Part shown: one piece after another, positions 52,813-62,485 of the stretch
How the letters are laid out: each line of letters opens with the position of its first letter
Position numbering within the stretch: the stretch's first letter is position 1
NCBI GenBank assembly: GCA_030841105.1
Contig: JAVEDE010000110.1
Span: 1 to 64,000, forward strand
Direction: 5' to 3'
Length of the DNA: 64,000 bases
Source of the DNA: Pyrinomonadaceae bacterium
Lineage (GTDB): Bacteria > Acidobacteriota > Blastocatellia > Pyrinomonadales > Pyrinomonadaceae
Program-made: the position numbers and the translations under genes
The notes under the pieces: generated by a model
The model's database searches: none
Told to the model about the DNA's origin: nothing
What the model saw: the letters and a program-made list of their open reading frames with translations, nothing else

Positions 52813-53762
52813 GAGAAAATTTTTGACTCCTGATGCGACCCGGCGGCGCGCGTGCTGCCGCTACTGGGCGGCGGCGACGGGCGGCGGTCGTGGTGTGGAC
52901 GTAGTGCGGGCGACTTGTGGGCGCGCGCGCGAAAATTGTTGAGTGTCGGGCGCAGGTTGTTCAGTACCTCGCGACGGAAGCGGCGACGACGCCGACGAGG
53001 CGCGCGCGCGTGTGGACGATGAGATGAGTTGGGATTGCGAAGTCGGCGGCAGGACGTGTGCTCAACACAAACTGTTCTACGATGGCCGGACGGAAGCGCG
53101 CCTCACGCTGCCACGGCAGGGCGTGCCCGGCCGTCACGTGCGCCACTTCCGCCCCGGCGGAAAAGCGATTTGAACTGTTCACCTTGAAACCCCGTCGAGC
53201 CGTTCTCGCGCGCGTCGTGTGAGAGTTTGCAGACGCGCGTCGGCGGGCGGGCGATTGATTCGGCGCGCGCATAAATCGCGCGGCGCGGACACAGCAGTGT
53301 CCCCCTCCGGCCTGACGTTTCTCGACTCTCGCCAGCCACAGCGGACGGCCTCCCTAGTGTCGGGCGCGCGAATTCATGCGCGCCCCACGCGGCCGTCAAC
53401 GGCTTCAAACATCTCATCAACAATCGCGGAACCGTTGTCCGCGACGCTGTTAAAAAATCGTCTCGTCTCTGCGGGGTGCGTGATCGAATCGCAATGCGAC
53501 TCAAAACGCGTCTGCACCGCGCCGGTACATCCGGCTAGGACGAGGCACGTGGAGTATAACCGACGATCTGGGGAAACGCGAGTAAAGACGCGAGTGCGCG
53601 TGTCATGCCGTTTGACCTGCGGCAGATTTTGGCGATAATGTTTCGCGAAGTTCAATGCGGCACGACGCGCCAAGTTTTTCCCTGCTACATCTCCCGCGCC
53701 CGTCCCGGCACACACGCCCTGATCAAATTAGTCAAAAATTCAACTCTCAGGAGAGCATACAT
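52813..53762. other. Long region with no supported gene
   Basis: 950 bases upstream of rng on one side and of an OmpA-like gene on the other. Several short frames occur on both strands, but none has a plausible start with ribosome-binding site, family motif or consistent codon use. It is GC-rich and without heptamer elements. It may hold promoters, a long leader of rng (RNase E leaders are often regulatory), or decayed sequence. I see nothing definite. Confidence 0.5.
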
Positions 53763-54587
53763 ATGAAACTCAACTACGGTCGTCTGGCCGCGCCGCTGCT
53801 GCTCGTGATGGGTGCGCTGACGCTGATCTCCCCCGGCACGGGCGCGAACGCCCACGTCACAGTTGACACCGACGCGTCGGCTTCGGCCATACAACAGTGC
53901 CCCACGGTCACGGTGTCTTGCCCGGACACGGCCGCCGATGGACTCGAAAGCGGTTTGACCTTCACGGCGAACGTGAGCGGCGGCGACCCGAACGTGACGC
54001 CGACTTTCAACTGGACGGTCTCGGCCGGAACGATCAGTTCGGGGCAGGGCACTTCCTCGATTCAGGTGGACACGACGGGCATCGGCGGGCAGACCGTGAC
54101 GGCGACCGTGGACGTGGGCGGCTTCCGTCGCGAGTGCAGCACCTCCAACTCGTGCACGACCAGCGTCGCCAAGAAGAGCGCGCCGTCGGTCAAGTTCGCC
54201 GAGTACGTCACGCGCGACTTGAGCGCGAACAAGTCGCAACTCGACAGGTTCGTCAACGCGCTCCAACAAGACCCGACCGCACAGGGCTACCTCATCGCCT
54301 ACGGCGGCCGCACGAGCCAGCCCGAAGACGCGCAGAAGGCCGCCGACAACGCGACCGACTACACGATGAACACGCGGAAGATGGACGGCGCGCGCACGCT
54401 CTCCGGTGTCGGCGGCTACCGCGAGCAGCCGATGGTCGAACTCTGGATCGCGCCCGCGGGCGGGACGCCCCCCCTGGCGACACCCACCGTCGCGCCGAAG
54501 GACGTGAAGCCCGCGCCCGCGAAGCCTGCGACGAAGGAGACCGCGAAGCCCGCCGCCAAGCCCGCGCCGAAAGGCAAGAAGTCGTAG
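53763..54587 (+). CDS. Exported OmpA-like protein
   Basis: A 274-aa exported protein. Seen: signal peptide (LAAPLLLVMGALTLI, cleavage near GANA/HVTV), a beta-sandwich region ('VTVSCPDTAADGLESGLTFTANVSGG', 'TPTFNWTVSAGTISSGQG', 'VTATVDVGG'), then an OmpA-C-like segment ('SQLDRFVNALQQDPTAQGYLIAYGGRTS', 'KAADNATDYTMNTRKMDGARTLSGVGGYREQPMVELWI'). The last ~45 residues are Lys/Pro/Ala repeats. Such proteins bind peptidoglycan or act in the envelope. Start: ATG 53763 with CAGGAGAG upstream. Confidence 0.75.
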   Translation: MKLNYGRLAAPLLLVMGALTLISPGTGANAHVTVDTDASASAIQQCPTVTVSCPDTAADGLESGLTFTANVSGGDPNVTPTFNWTVSAGTISSGQGTSSIQVDTTGIGGQTVTATVDVGGFRRECSTSNSCTTSVAKKSAPSVKFAEYVTRDLSANKSQLDRFVNALQQDPTAQGYLIAYGGRTSQPEDAQKAADNATDYTMNTRKMDGARTLSGVGGYREQPMVELWIAPAGGTPPLATPTVAPKDVKPAPAKPATKETAKPAAKPAPKGKKS

Positions 54588-54666
54588 CGTAAGGAGTCGG
54601 AGAGTAAGAAGTCGTAAGCCGCGAAAGTTGCGCGGCGTGCGACATCCTAGAGGTCGGAGAAAGTTC

Positions 54667-54702
54667 GAGAGGCGGCGTGACATCTGCACGCCGCCCCTCT
54701 CT
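54667..54702. terminator. Hairpin between convergent OmpA-like and rodA genes
   Basis: GAGAGGCGGCGTG (54667-54679) pairs with CACGCCGCCCCTCTC (54687-54701, one bulge). It lies between the ends of two convergent genes; a short T/G tract follows. Confidence 0.6.
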
Positions 54703-54734
54703 GTGTTCGGTCACTTGTCCGGCCGCCGGAAGTT

Positions 54735-55859
54735 TCAGTTGACGAAGCGGCGGAGTTGGACGCTGACGGCGAAGCCGATGGCGATGAAGGTGGCGAGGAC
54801 GGAGGAGAGTCCCGCGCTCATCATCGGGAGCGGCACGCCGATCACGGGCAGGAGTCCGAGCGCCATGCCGACGTTGATGAAAATCTGGAAGGCGAGGCCG
54901 CCGACAATCGCCATGATGACGAGCATCCCGGCGCGGTCGGGCGCGCGTCGCGCGCCCATCAGGAGGCGCGACAAAAGTACCGCGTAGGCGACAAGCAACA
55001 GGATCGAGCCGACGAAGCCGGTGCGCTCGGCCGTCACGGCGAAGATGAAATCGGAGTGCGGTTCGGGGAGGAATTTCAGACGGCTCTGCGAGTATTCGGT
55101 CGAGCCGCCGCCAGTGCCCGCCACGCCGCCTTTGCCGACGGAGAGGATGGATTGATAAGTTTGGTAGCCGTAGCCCTTGCGGTCGGCCTTTTCGGGGTCA
55201 ATGATCGCCTGAATGCGTTGCTGCTGGTAGTTCTTGATCTTGCCGGTCTTGACGCCGACGACGTAGGCCGCCGGAATCAACACCACGCTCAGGGCGAGCG
55301 AGGCGAGGACGACCCACATCCGCACCGACGACAGGAAGAGCACCACGGCGAGCAGCGGCACGTAGGTGATGACCTGTCCCGCGTCCGGTTCGAGCAGAAT
55401 CAGACCGGCGGGCAAGGCAAGTATGCCGACGCCCACGGCGATCTCCATCCAACCCAGTGCGTTCCCGCGTTGTTTGCCGTAATAGTAGGCCAGCATCAGC
55501 ACGGTCGGAATCTTGACGAACTCCGAGGGCTGAAACTGCCCGACGACCGGCATCCTGATCCAGCACTGCTGCCCGTTGATGCGTAGGCCGATGCCGGGAA
55601 TCAGCACGAGCACGAGCAGCACGAGGCCGAACAGGTAGAAGGCGGGCGCGAAGTGGACGAGCTTGCGGTAGTCCGTGAAGGCGACGGCGAAGAGCGCGAC
55701 GAGCGAGATCGCCAGCCCGATGAGTTGTTTCTTCCAGTAGTTCTCAAGCGGCTGCGCGTTGTGAATCTGCCACGTGCCGAAGAAGACGATGCCCGTGGCG
55801 AGCAGCGTCAGCAGCCAGTCGAAATCGCGGAAGCGGCCTTTTTCTAAAATTGCGACCAT
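54735..55859 (-). CDS. rodA: Rod-shape SEDS glycosyltransferase
   Basis: Peptidoglycan polymerase of the FtsW/RodA/SpoVE (SEDS) family, 374 aa, with about ten TM helices. Seen: 'WLLTLLATGIVFFGTWQIH', 'AFTDYRKLVHFAPAFYLFGLVLLVLVL', 'PSEFVKIPTVLMLAYYYG', 'LLEPDAGQVITYVPLLAVVLFLSS' (SEDS signature region), 'LPEPHSDFIFAVTAERTGFVG' and 'GVPLPMMSAGLSSVLATFIAIG'. It ends the mreB-mreC-mreD-mrdA-rodA run and works with PBP2 (mrdA). Confidence 0.93.
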   Translation of the reverse strand: MVAILEKGRFRDFDWLLTLLATGIVFFGTWQIHNAQPLENYWKKQLIGLAISLVALFAVAFTDYRKLVHFAPAFYLFGLVLLVLVLIPGIGLRINGQQCWIRMPVVGQFQPSEFVKIPTVLMLAYYYGKQRGNALGWMEIAVGVGILALPAGLILLEPDAGQVITYVPLLAVVLFLSSVRMWVVLASLALSVVLIPAAYVVGVKTGKIKNYQQQRIQAIIDPEKADRKGYGYQTYQSILSVGKGGVAGTGGGSTEYSQSRLKFLPEPHSDFIFAVTAERTGFVGSILLLVAYAVLLSRLLMGARRAPDRAGMLVIMAIVGGLAFQIFINVGMALGLLPVIGVPLPMMSAGLSSVLATFIAIGFAVSVQLRRFVN

Positions 55860-55867
55860 AGCAAAAC

Positions 55868-55891
55868 AGAGGTCAGTGGTTAGAGGTTAGA
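55868..55891. repeat. Single-arm heptamer tract (GGTTAGA type)
   Basis: GGTCAGT GGTTAGA GGTTAGA between rodA and mrdA. Only one arm is visible, so it is probably a decayed or partial element. Confidence 0.6.
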
Positions 55892-55935
55892 GTTCGTTTG
55901 TGATCAGCTTCCGGTTCGGGTTTGAAACTCAAACG

Positions 55936-57879
55936 TTACTGATGGCCGACCTGCGACTTCGGAGGTTTAATTTCCGCGACATCCTGCGGCGCGGCGTCGG
56001 GACGGGTCTTGCGGTAGTAGACCTCGTAGACGGCCTTCGTCGCGGGTGCGGCGAACTTGCCGCCGAAGCCGACGTTTTCGATGAGCGCGATACTGGCGAT
56101 TTCGGGTTTGTACGCGGGCGCGTAGGCGACGAACCAAGAGTGGTCTTTGTTCTCGCCCGTGTCCTTGCCGAGCGAGACGACCTGCGCCGTTCCAGTCTTG
56201 CCCGCCACGTCGAAGCCCGCCATCTGCATCGCGCCGCCCGTGCCGCCCGGCTGGTTCACCACCTGCCACATGCCTTCGACCACCATGCGGTGATGCTCCG
56301 GCGAGATGGGCACAACCTTCGGGTTGGGGCGCGACGCATCGAGCGGCACGAATGTGCGCGCCTCGCGCTCCGGGCGGTAGTCGAACTTGCCCGGCTCGCC
56401 TATCGCCGGGATCGCATGCACCTCTCGGAGCAGGTGCGGCACGTAGAGTTGACCGCCGACGCTGATGCCCGCAATCGTGCGTAGCATCGAGAGCGGCGTC
56501 ATGTTCTCGTAGACCTGACCGAAGGAGGCGAACACCGTGTCAATGTCGCCCCAGTCGGCGGCCTTCGGCTGAAACTTCTTCTTGAACTCGCGCGAGGGCG
56601 TCCAACTGATCAACTCGTGCGGCAGGTCAACGCCCGTGCGCTTGTTGAGATCAAAACTCTCGACCATCTGCATGATGCCTTCGAGTTTCATCTTCAAACC
56701 GAGCCGATAAAAATAGCCGTCGCACGAATGCTTGATCGCCGTGCGCAACTCCGGCGTGCCGTGATGCCCCATGCAGCGCGTGAACTTGTTGCCGACCGTG
56801 ATGCCGCCGCCGCAGACGAGGCCGGAGTGCTCGGTCGTGATCGCGCCCTGTTCCAGACCGGCTACGGCCATCGGAATCTTCCACGTCGAACCCGGCGGGT
56901 AGCGGCCGCGGATGGCGCGGTTGTAGAGTGGGCGTCTCGGGTCTTTGATGAGCGCGGCGTATTCGGCGCGTCCCGCTTTGGTGGCGATGCGCTGCGAGAA
57001 GAGGTTCGGGTCGAAGGTCGGGGCGGAGGCCATCACGAGAATCTCGCCGTTGCGCGGGTCAACCGAGATGATCACGCCGCGCCCCGAAGGCGAGTTGCGA
57101 AGTTGCTCCTCGGCCGTCTCCTGCAAGTCGAGGTCAATCGTCGTGACGATGTCCTGACCGGGCTGCGGCGACACTTTCTCGATCTCGTCCTGAATGCGCC
57201 CGCGACTGTCAACGATCACTTTGCGATAGCCGTCGCGCCCGCGCAGGTAGTTGTCGTAAGTGGCTTCCAAGCCCTCCTGCCCGATGATGTCGCCGGGCTT
57301 GAGACCCTTCACCTTGTACTCTTCGCGCTCCAACTGCTTCGGGTTCACCTCGGCGACGTAGCCGAGGACGTGCGCGAGCACGCCGTTCTCCGGGTAGCGG
57401 CGTTGCGGCTGCTGCTCGATGCGCAGTTCCGGGTGGTCGAACCCTTGCCGCGCCTCGACCCACTGGATGTCACTCATCGTCGCGTTCTGCTTGATGATGA
57501 TGGACTCGAAGGCGGGCTGCGACTTGAGTTCGTTGAAACGGTCGCGCAGGAGTTCGGGGTCTATAAAGAGTCCTTCCGAGAGCGGCGCGACGAGCGTGGA
57601 GAAGTCTTTGCCCTGCATCTCCTCGCGCGAGAGGATGACGTTGTAGATCGGGCGCGAGTCAACGAGGATGCGGCCGTTGCGGTCGAAGATCGTGCCGCGC
57701 TGCGCCGGGATGGGCAGCAGGCGCACGCGCTGGTTCTCCGCGCGCTCGGCGTAGTACGCGCCGTTGACGACTTGCAGGAAGTAGAGCCTGACGCCTAGGA
57801 CGGCCAGCAGCGCGAACACGACCACCTGAATGATCCGCAGCCGCAGGCGCAAATTTTGCGATTCGTCGTGGAATTTCAT
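55936..57879 (-). CDS. mrdA: Penicillin-binding protein 2
   Basis: Monofunctional transpeptidase of rod-shape elongation, 647 aa. Seen: N-terminal TM helix (IIQVVVFALLAVLGVRLYFL), non-catalytic dimerisation region ('NQRVRLLPIPAQRGTIFDRNGRILVDSRP'), then transpeptidase domain with SxxK in PPGSTWKI, SxD motif in 'SCDGYF', and KTGT in 'AGKTGTAQVV'. It precedes rodA and follows mreD. Confidence 0.94.
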   Translation of the reverse strand: MKFHDESQNLRLRLRIIQVVVFALLAVLGVRLYFLQVVNGAYYAERAENQRVRLLPIPAQRGTIFDRNGRILVDSRPIYNVILSREEMQGKDFSTLVAPLSEGLFIDPELLRDRFNELKSQPAFESIIIKQNATMSDIQWVEARQGFDHPELRIEQQPQRRYPENGVLAHVLGYVAEVNPKQLEREEYKVKGLKPGDIIGQEGLEATYDNYLRGRDGYRKVIVDSRGRIQDEIEKVSPQPGQDIVTTIDLDLQETAEEQLRNSPSGRGVIISVDPRNGEILVMASAPTFDPNLFSQRIATKAGRAEYAALIKDPRRPLYNRAIRGRYPPGSTWKIPMAVAGLEQGAITTEHSGLVCGGGITVGNKFTRCMGHHGTPELRTAIKHSCDGYFYRLGLKMKLEGIMQMVESFDLNKRTGVDLPHELISWTPSREFKKKFQPKAADWGDIDTVFASFGQVYENMTPLSMLRTIAGISVGGQLYVPHLLREVHAIPAIGEPGKFDYRPEREARTFVPLDASRPNPKVVPISPEHHRMVVEGMWQVVNQPGGTGGAMQMAGFDVAGKTGTAQVVSLGKDTGENKDHSWFVAYAPAYKPEIASIALIENVGFGGKFAAPATKAVYEVYYRKTRPDAAPQDVAEIKPPKSQVGHQ

Positions 57880-57884
57880 AAGAC

Positions 57885-57979
57885 AAATGACAAGTGACGG
57901 GTGACGGGTGACAAGTTGGAACAGACGATCAAGTAAGTTCCCGCCAGGGATTTTATCCTGTCACCTGTCGCCTGTCACT
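57885..57979. repeat. Palindromic heptamer element (GTGACGG/GTGACAA type), mrdA-mreD gap
   Basis: Left arm ATGACAAGTGACGGGTGACGGGTGACAAG (57887-57916); right arm CCTGTCACCTGTCGCCTGTCACTG (57957-57979). The apex is about 40 nt. Confidence 0.85.
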
Positions 57980-57984
57980 GTTTA

Positions 57985-58518
57985 CTATCTTCTGCTGACC
58001 AGACTGCGGCGCGCGGCGCGGCGGCGGAAGGCGAACTGGCGACGCTGGCGCGCGCGGTCGCTGAAAAAAATGTCGAACATGTAGAAGATGAACGTCCCGG
58101 CGATGGTCGTCGCGATCATCTTGTAGGCCGCTGTCTCGGCGAAGGCGACGAGCGACGGCTGGCCGAGCAGTCGGTGAAGCAACACGATGACCACGGCGTC
58201 GAGCGCGACCGCGCCTGCTAAGACGGGAATGCGCGCCAGCGGGTTGTCGAGCATCACGCGCGTCACGAGCGCGGCGATCAGGTAGGCGATGAGCGTCTTG
58301 GAAAAACCGTTCGCGCCGAGCAGCCCCTTGCTGAAAAAGTCTGTGGCGACGCCGGCCACGAAGCCGACGATGAGCGCCTGCACCACGTCGCGCCGGAGCG
58401 CGAAGTAGGTGACGACGATGAGCGGCAGATCGAGGTGAACGAGCGGCGGCCAGACGAGGCGCAGATTCGTCTGCAACAACACGGCAAGCGCGACACAAAC
58501 GGCGATCTTCAGTTTCAT
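57985..58518 (-). CDS. mreD: Rod-shape-determining protein MreD
   Basis: Inner-membrane component of the elongasome, 177 aa with about five TM helices: 'VCVALAVLLQTNLRLVW', 'LIVVTYFALRRDVVQALIVGFVAGVATDFF', 'LIAYLIAALVTRVM', 'IPVLAGAVALDAVVIVLLH', and 'MIATTIAGTFIFYMFDIFF'. Helical pattern, length and place between mreC and mrdA identify it. The C-terminal Arg-rich tail is unusual. Confidence 0.88.
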   Translation of the reverse strand: MKLKIAVCVALAVLLQTNLRLVWPPLVHLDLPLIVVTYFALRRDVVQALIVGFVAGVATDFFSKGLLGANGFSKTLIAYLIAALVTRVMLDNPLARIPVLAGAVALDAVVIVLLHRLLGQPSLVAFAETAAYKMIATTIAGTFIFYMFDIFFSDRARQRRQFAFRRRAARRSLVSRR

Positions 58519-58523
58519 AAAAA

Positions 58524-58659
58524 CGGTGACGAGTGACGAGTGACAAGTGACAAGAGCAAAGACAAGAAAGCTGTGAATCGTAAATCGTAAATAGCGAAAA
58601 CTTACTTTCCTCTATTCACGATTTACTGTTTTAACTTGTCACCTGTCACTTGTCACTGC
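58524..58659. repeat. Nested palindromic heptamer element (GTGACAA outer, GTAAATC inner), mreD-mreC gap
   Basis: Outer arms: GTGACGAGTGACGAGTGACAAGTGACAAG (58525-58553) against ACTTGTCACCTGTCACTTGTCACTG (58634-58659). Inner palindrome: GTGAATCGTAAATCGTAAATAG (58572-58594) against CTATTCACGATTTAC (58611-58627). Between them lies AAAGACAAG. The right outer arm encodes the last residues and stop of mreC. Confidence 0.9.
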
Positions 58660-59562
58660 TTTCCCAGTGTTCGACGTTGCGGCCGCGGCGGTCGGAGCGG
58701 GCGGCGGGGTGCGCGGCGGCGGGTGGTAGAGCAGCACCGCCACCTCGCCGAGCGAATTCAGGCGCGCGCTCGGCTTCACTTTGATCTCGTGCGGGGAAGT
58801 GGCCGACCCCTGCTTGAACTCCACCACCTGCCCGACGCTCAAGCCCGCCGGATAGATGCTGTCCTGTCCCGTCGTCACCACGAGGTCGCCCTGTTTGATC
58901 GCTTCCAGCCCGGAGACGTAACGCATGTCGAGCAACCCGTTGCTGCCGTAGCCGCGCACCGAACCCATCGCCTGCGACGTGCCGAGTTGGCCGACGACCG
59001 CGCCTGCCGCCGCGCGTTCGTCCGTGATCAAAAGCACCTGCGACGTGACGGGGCTGACGCCGATGACGCGCCCGACGATGCCCTCGTGCGTCACGACCGG
59101 CATGTCCTTCTCGATCCCTGACGAACTGCCGCGATTGATCATCACGGAGTCGAACCACTCGGACGGGTCGCGTGCGATGACGCGCGCCGTGACGGTCTGG
59201 TAACCGCTCTTTTCCTTGAGGTCGAGGAGTCCTTTGAGCCGCTCGTTTTCGTCGCGCGCCATGCGCGCCTCGCGCAGTTCGGTCTCGGTCGAGGCGAGTC
59301 TGCGTTTGAGGTCTTCGTTTTCGGTGGCGGCGCGGTTGAGGCTGCCGAGGTGTTGGAAGAAGCCCGACCCCGCGCCCGTCGCGCCCGAAAAGAGGCTCTG
59401 CACCGGCGAGGCCACGGCCTGCGCCCACACTTGAATCAGGGGTTTACTGCCCGACGCGTCGCGCGCCGACACGGACATCAACACCAGATTCACGCCGAGC
59501 AACGCCAGCAACCACAGGGGCGCGCGCTGCCTGATCTCTTTCTGCGTTCGCGTCACAGCCAT
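58639..59562 (-). CDS. mreC: Rod-shape-determining protein MreC
   Basis: Periplasmic scaffold of the elongasome, 307 aa. Seen: a TM helix near the N terminus (LWLLALLGVNLVLMSV), coiled-coil ('NRAATENEDLKRRLASTETELREARMARDENERLKGLL'), then the two-domain beta part: 'VTARVIARDPSEWFDSVMINRGSSSGIEKDMPVVTHEGIVGRVIGVS' and 'GDLVVTTGQDSIYPAGLSVGQVV'. The C-terminal AVTSDR and stop come from a GTGACAA repeat, as in FolP. Confidence 0.92.
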   Translation of the reverse strand: MAVTRTQKEIRQRAPLWLLALLGVNLVLMSVSARDASGSKPLIQVWAQAVASPVQSLFSGATGAGSGFFQHLGSLNRAATENEDLKRRLASTETELREARMARDENERLKGLLDLKEKSGYQTVTARVIARDPSEWFDSVMINRGSSSGIEKDMPVVTHEGIVGRVIGVSPVTSQVLLITDERAAAGAVVGQLGTSQAMGSVRGYGSNGLLDMRYVSGLEAIKQGDLVVTTGQDSIYPAGLSVGQVVEFKQGSATSPHEIKVKPSARLNSLGEVAVLLYHPPPRTPPPAPTAAAATSNTGKAVTSDR

Positions 59563-59570
59563 GGCTGGTA

Positions 59571-59646
59571 AATAGTGAATCGTAAATCGTAAATAGACTA
59601 AAACCGGAAGTTTCTATTCACGATTTACGATTTACGATTCACGGCT
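59571..59646. repeat. Palindromic heptamer element (GTAAATC type), mreC-mreB gap
   Basis: Left arm GTAAATAGTGAATCGTAAATCGTAAATAG (59569-59597); right arm CTATTCACGATTTACGATTTACGATTCAC (59613-59641). The arms match almost perfectly over 28 bp. It ends at the mreB stop. Confidence 0.9.
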
Positions 59647-59647
59647 T

Positions 59648-60694
59648 TTAGTTTCCGCCCGTCAGGGTGTTGTCCCACTTCACGCGCTTGAGGAGGTTGA
59701 AGTCCGAGAGCATCTTGCCCGCGCCGAGCACGACGGACGAGAGCGGGTCTTCGGAGACCGAGACGGGAAGGCCGGTCTCGATGGAGAGCCGCTTGTCCAG
59801 ATTCTTCAAGAGCGCGCCGCCGCCGGTTAAGACGATGCCGCGCTCCACAATGTCGGCCGACAACTCCGGCGGCGTGCGTTCCAAAGCGACGCGCACGGCG
59901 TTGACGATGGTCGAGATCGAATCGGCCAGAGCCTCGCGCACTTCGTCGTCCGTGATGGTGATCGTTTTGGGGATGCCTTCGATGAGGTTGCGCCCGCGCA
60001 CGTCCATCGAGAGTTGCTCGTCGAGCGGGAAGGCCGAGCCGAGTTGAATCTTGATCATCTCGGCGGTGCGTTCGCCGATGAGCAGATTGTATTTGCGTTT
60101 GATGAAACTCGTGATCGCTTCGTCCATCTCGTTACCGGCGACGCGCACGGCGCGCGAGTAGACGATGCCGGAGAGCGAGATGACGGCGATGTCGGTCGTG
60201 CCGCCGCCGATGTCCACGATCATGTTGCCGTGCGGCTCTGTGATGGGCAGTCCCGCGCCGATGGCCGCCGCCATCGCTTCTTCCACGAGATAGACTTCCG
60301 AAGCCTTCGCGCGATAGGCGGAGTCTTCGACGGCGCGGCGTTCGACCTGCGTGATCTCACTGGGTATGCCGATGACGACGCGCGGTGAGACCCACGACTT
60401 GCCGTTGTGCGCCTTGCGTATGAAGTGTTGGAGCATCTTCTCCGTCACCTCGAAGTTGGCGATCACGCCGTCCTTCATCGGGCGGATGGCGACGATGTTG
60501 CCGGGCGTGCGCCCCAACATCTCTTTCGCCTCCTTGCCCACGGCTTCCGGCAGGTTGGTGACTTTGTTGATGGCGACGATGGACGGCTCGGAGACGACGA
60601 TGCCGCGCCCCTTGGCGTAGACGAGCGTGTTGGCCGTGCCGAGGTCAATCGCCAGATCGCTGGAAAACAGACTAAAGAGTGATTTAAAGGCCAT
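59648..60694 (-). CDS. mreB: Rod-shape-determining actin homologue MreB
   Basis: Bacterial actin directing lateral wall synthesis, 348 aa. Seen: phosphate-1 '[17 protein letters not shown]', '[11 protein letters not shown]', '[18 protein letters not shown]', '[19 protein letters not shown]', phosphate-2 '[17 protein letters not shown]', and adenosine motif '[18 protein letters not shown]'. First gene of the rod-shape run on the minus strand; a 275-base gap without genes follows upstream. Confidence 0.97.
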   Translation of the reverse strand: MAFKSLFSLFSSDLAIDLGTANTLVYAKGRGIVVSEPSIVAINKVTNLPEAVGKEAKEMLGRTPGNIVAIRPMKDGVIANFEVTEKMLQHFIRKAHNGKSWVSPRVVIGIPSEITQVERRAVEDSAYRAKASEVYLVEEAMAAAIGAGLPITEPHGNMIVDIGGGTTDIAVISLSGIVYSRAVRVAGNEMDEAITSFIKRKYNLLIGERTAEMIKIQLGSAFPLDEQLSMDVRGRNLIEGIPKTITITDDEVREALADSISTIVNAVRVALERTPPELSADIVERGIVLTGGGALLKNLDKRLSIETGLPVSVSEDPLSSVVLGAGKMLSDFNLLKRVKWDNTLTGGN

Positions 60695-60969
60695 TAATTT
60701 TTCGATCCAAGCATGAATGTGATGCGTTAGAGATGCACGTCAACAGCGTGGGTTCGGCGGAGTTCGAGGATTACATGAAATAACGTCACGTAAGTCTGAC
60801 TTCCTACAACACGCTAGCGAGGCCGTTGCCCCGCGACGCCCTACGAACTCATCAAGATACAACGAAAAAGCCCAATACTTAAAGCCAACAGGCTCAAATT
60901 GCGGATTTTATTGTAGGAAGAGGGATTTAGGAGAGTTTAAACGTCGCCGTCGGGACGAGTCCGCAGGGG

Positions 60970-62478
60970 TTACGACTTCGAGGCGACGCGGACGCAGTTC
61001 TTGTGCGCGGCTTTGGCTTCGTACATCGCGGCGTCGGCGTCGGCGATCAACTGCTGCGGCGATTGCGAATGTTCGGGGAAGGCGGAGAGGCCGAAGCTGG
61101 CCGTGAGATGCAGGCGCAAACTGCGCCCGCCCGTGAAGACGCGTTCGGCGATCTTTTCGCGCATGCGCTCGGCAACGCGCACGGCCATCTCCAAACCCGT
61201 CTCCGGCAGGATGACGACGAACTCGTCGCCGCCGTAGCGCGCCACCACGTCCGTGTCACGCACGCCGGTCAGGATCACGGTCGCCATCTCCATCAATACG
61301 TGCGAGCCGACGAGGTGGCCGTAGCGGTCGTTGATCTCTTTGAAGTCGTCGAGGTCGAAGAAGAGCGCGGTCACGGTCGAGCCGTAGCGGCGCGCGCGTT
61401 TGACTTCGGCGATCAGGTACTGGCGCAGGAAGCGCGCGTTGTGGAGTTTGGTGAGGTCGTCGGTCTGCGAAAGTTTTTCGGCCTCGGCGATGCGCACGGA
61501 GTTGGCGAGCGCGGCGGAGAGCGGCAGCGCGAGCGCGGAGAGCAATGCCGCCTCGCCGGACGAGAACGCGCGCCGCGACTCTCCCTCGCGCACGGCTTCG
61601 AGGACGGCCAGCACGCGGTCGCCGCTGAGGAGCGGGACGGCCAGCACACGCCGCCCACCTTCAATCTTGCGCTGCGTCTCACTCGACGAGAAGGCGTCGC
61701 GCGCGGCCTGCGACTCAGTGCCTGTCAGAAGCATCAGCGAATCGCCGTGGAGCGCGCGTCGCCAGTCGCCTTCGGGCAGGGCGCGCTCGCTCTCGGTCAG
61801 CCCGCGCACGGCGAGCGGCTCGAAGCGCGCTTGCAGTTGGCCGCGTTCCAACTCGGCCAGATAGATCGTCCAGCGATCTGCCGTGACGAGCGGGGCGAGA
61901 CCAGCGAGTGCGGTTTGCGCCGCGCTCTTTTGATCGCTCACGAAATGGAGCGAGGCGACCGCCTCGAAGGCCGCGCGCAGACGCGCCACGCTCAGGTTGT
62001 CTGGCAAGAGCATGCTCGCGGGCGTCGCCGCCGACGGGTCGAACTCTTCCGAGTGCGAGGCGGAGTCCGGCAGCGTCTCGCCGCTCTCTTCGAGGTCGCG
62101 CAGGAGCGCGGGCAGTTGCGCCGGGTCGTCTGCGACGGCGTGGAAGCCGAGCCGGAGGAGCGCATGCGTGTCGAGCCGGTGGAGTTCGGACGGCGGCTCG
62201 CCCGCCGCGTAGCGACGACAGGCGACGACCGGGGCATCCGGCCACGCGACGGCGGCCTCACCGATGGCCGCGTGAATCTCGCCGATGCTCGCGCCCTCTG
62301 CCACCTCGCAGATCACCGCCAGCGGCGGCGGGGGCAAAGACGACGCTGCAACACCACCCTCGCCGCCCGACCCGGCCGTTGCCGCCCACTCCTCCACGCA
62401 CACGCCCGCCGCGCGCAGCGTCTCCATCAACGCGTGCCCCGGCGGCCGGTGCTCAACTTTTAGCAGGATGACGTGCAT
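60970..62478 (-). CDS. GAF/GGDEF diguanylate cyclase
   Basis: c-di-GMP synthase, 502 aa. Seen: an N-terminal region of about 150 residues without a clear family, in part receiver-like (HVILLKVEHRPPGHALMETL), a GAF-like domain (about 190-340: 'VSDQKSAAQTALAGLAPLVTADRWTIYL', 'VLAVPLLSGDRVLAVLEAV'), then 'QTDDLTKLHNARFLRQYL', 'FFDLDDFKEINDRYGHLVGSHVL', active-site GGDEF, and 'ASFGLSAFPEHSQSPQQLIADADAAMYEAK'. ATG at 62476-62478 (MHVILLKV) is used; the longer frame is repeat-derived. Similar in plan to the enzyme at 38809. Confidence 0.9.
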   Translation of the reverse strand: MHVILLKVEHRPPGHALMETLRAAGVCVEEWAATAGSGGEGGVAASSLPPPPLAVICEVAEGASIGEIHAAIGEAAVAWPDAPVVACRRYAAGEPPSELHRLDTHALLRLGFHAVADDPAQLPALLRDLEESGETLPDSASHSEEFDPSAATPASMLLPDNLSVARLRAAFEAVASLHFVSDQKSAAQTALAGLAPLVTADRWTIYLAELERGQLQARFEPLAVRGLTESERALPEGDWRRALHGDSLMLLTGTESQAARDAFSSSETQRKIEGGRRVLAVPLLSGDRVLAVLEAVREGESRRAFSSGEAALLSALALPLSAALANSVRIAEAEKLSQTDDLTKLHNARFLRQYLIAEVKRARRYGSTVTALFFDLDDFKEINDRYGHLVGSHVLMEMATVILTGVRDTDVVARYGGDEFVVILPETGLEMAVRVAERMREKIAERVFTGGRSLRLHLTASFGLSAFPEHSQSPQQLIADADAAMYEAKAAHKNCVRVASKS

Positions 62479-62485
62479 AAGAAAG

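Noticed and set aside
52961-53504. Minus-strand frames in the gap after rng
   Set aside because: No start context, no family motif, and two frames overlap each other; composition like random GC-rich sequence.
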